A stretch of 14,599 nt of DNA from DASRDS01 sp035569435 (GTDB lineage: Bacteria; Gemmatimonadota; Gemmatimonadetes; Gemmatimonadales; Gemmatimonadaceae). Positions 13,848-14,599 of the stretch are shown one piece after another. Each line of letters opens with the position of its first letter. Position 1 is the stretch's first letter. Made by a program: the position numbers and the translations under genes. The stretch covers positions 1 through 14,599 of the forward strand of contig DATMNB010000089.1 in NCBI GenBank assembly GCA_035569435.1. The letters are read 5' to 3'. The notes under the pieces were generated by a model. That model saw only the letters and a list, made by a program, of their open reading frames with translations, had not been told where the DNA came from and ran no database searches.

Positions 13848-14207
13848 CTAACGATCTCGGGTTGCCCGTATCAGGACTTCCATCTGCTCGAGGTAGCTCT
13901 CCAGAGCCCGACGACCGGCGGCCGTGAGTCGAAACTCGGTGTGCGGCAGGCGCCCGGTGAATCGTTTCGTGCAACTGACATACCCGGCTTCCTCGAGCTT
14001 CCGCGCGTGCACGCTCAGGTTGCCGTCGGTGGCTTCCACGAGCTGCTTCAGTTCATTGAAGCTCAGGATGTCGTTGACCGCCAGCGCGCTCACGATGCCC
14101 AACCGGAGCCGTTCGTGAATGATCCGGTCGAGCGATGACGACGCACGCGCCGCCACCTGCGCACCATCGGCCCGCGCGGCCGCCGAACCCGCGCCCTTAG
14201 CCACCAT
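13848..14207 (-). CDS. Winged-helix transcriptional regulator (HTH_34/MarR-like)
   Basis: 119 aa, start ATG 14207-14205, stop TAG 13850-13848. After an Ala-rich N-terminus, LDRIIHERLRLGIVSALAV (26-44) is the first helix. LSFNELKQLVEATDGNLSVH (48-67) is the helix-turn-helix with recognition helix, followed by ARKLEEAGYVSCTKRF and the wing GRLPHTEFRLTAAGRRAL. This is the pattern of the single-domain winged-helix family HTH_34, related to MarR/ArsR types. There is no effector domain and no metal site. The start overlaps the end of the upstream membrane protein gene by 11 bases, so the two are co-translated and the regulator may sense or control that protein. The frame stays open further upstream to 14294, but that part is antisense-like filler over the neighbour. 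Confidence 0.87.
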   Translation of the reverse strand: MVAKGAGSAAARADGAQVAARASSSLDRIIHERLRLGIVSALAVNDILSFNELKQLVEATDGNLSVHARKLEEAGYVSCTKRFTGRLPHTEFRLTAAGRRALESYLEQMEVLIRATRDR

Positions 14208-14599
14208 GCCGCCAGGCGATCGCCGCGCCGAATGCGAGGTGCAGTCCGCCGAATCCCAACGCCAGAAGCCAATTGCCCCACGCGGCGGGCGCATACAACG
14301 CCGTGGCGCCCAACGCGAGGAAGCAGCAGCCCATCACCGGGACGATACGGACCGAGAACGTGCCGCCGGCGATCACCGCCGTGCCATAGAGCAGGAGCCA
14401 GATCCCCGGGAGGACGCCAGGGAGCGCCGTGTGGTACAGCGCCGCGGTGATGAGCGCGGCGACCAGCATCGGTGGCGTGAAACAGAGGACCAGCTTGCGA
14501 CCCGGTCCGGACAGGAGCGGGACGCCCGCGCCACGCGCCTTATGCGCCATGGCCAGCAGTAGCACCACGGTGCTCAACGCGCCGCCCACGAGCCATGAC
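14197..14599 (-). CDS. Multi-helix membrane protein, 5' end off the window
   Basis: The frame is open to the right edge and ends TAA 14199-14197; 133 residues are visible. The first visible codons read Ser-Trp-Leu-Val-Gly-Gly, so the start is probably only one or a few codons outside the window. It contains four or five hydrophobic helices (about 5-18, 36-57, 62-82, 85-103 and 108-127 of the visible part), with His in the third loop and a C-terminal AWRHGG. No enzyme motif is recognised. It overlaps the winged-helix regulator gene by 11 bases; such regulator plus small membrane protein pairs are common, and a shared function is inferred from this coupling only. Confidence 0.7.
   Translation of the reverse strand, partial: SWLVGGALSTVVLLLAMAHKARGAGVPLLSGPGRKLVLCFTPPMLVAALITAALYHTALPGVLPGIWLLLYGTAVIAGGTFSVRIVPVMGCCFLALGATALYAPAAWGNWLLALGFGGLHLAFGAAIAWRHGG

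Noticed and set aside
1..14599. CRISPR arrays, tRNA/rRNA genes, insertion sequences, phage genes
   Set aside because: No repeat-spacer pattern, RNA gene sequence, transposase or terminal inverted repeats were seen on either strand.

Overview
The window is compact, high-GC bacterial chromosome with genes on both strands and short intergenic gaps. There are no tRNA, rRNA, CRISPR or IS sequences. Gene content and style (paired M16 peptidases, Spy/CpxP-like proteins beside an ECF sigma factor, GTG/TTG starts, a TonB-dependent receptor, purE-purK) point to a diderm soil- or water-type bacterium. Gemmatimonadota is my best guess, by resemblance only; no marker gene here proves it.

Layout. 1-222 is the tail of a ROK-family protein (+). 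It converges on a minus-strand pair, a four-helix membrane protein (1185-823) followed by a GNAT acetyltransferase (815-234). A small acidic orphan (1307-1546, +) faces a primary-type sigma-70 factor (2589-1630, -) across a perfect bidirectional terminator (1560-1595). Upstream of the sigma factor is a HesB/IscA-type protein that has lost the family's cysteines (2997-2650). Next comes an M16 metallopeptidase pair (5949-3116, -), with an active subunit translationally coupled to an inactive partner. Divergent from it is purE-purK (6030-7662, +), the two-enzyme route for N5-CAIR in purine synthesis.

7890-9940 (+) is the most interesting block: a secreted Spy/CpxP-like protein, an ECF sigma factor, a short single-helix protein (probable anti-sigma factor) and a membrane-anchored Spy/CpxP-like protein. 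The genes are joined by ATGA overlaps or a short overlap. The order and topology resemble the CnrYXH metal-sensing sigma switch of Cupriavidus. An extra soluble Spy-like protein heads the operon, and the anchored sensor lacks an obvious copy of the CnrX metal site.

9926-14599 is a minus-strand block read from the right edge: a partial multi-helix membrane protein, a winged-helix regulator, undecaprenyl diphosphate synthase, a TonB-dependent receptor, and a secreted six-Asp-box beta-propeller protein overlapping the receptor's stop. Its last 15 bases overlap tail-to-tail with the Spy/ECF operon.

Most of the window serves the envelope: lipid carrier synthesis, outer-membrane import, periplasmic proteolysis and envelope stress sensing. 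Housekeeping purine and sigma factor genes are interleaved.
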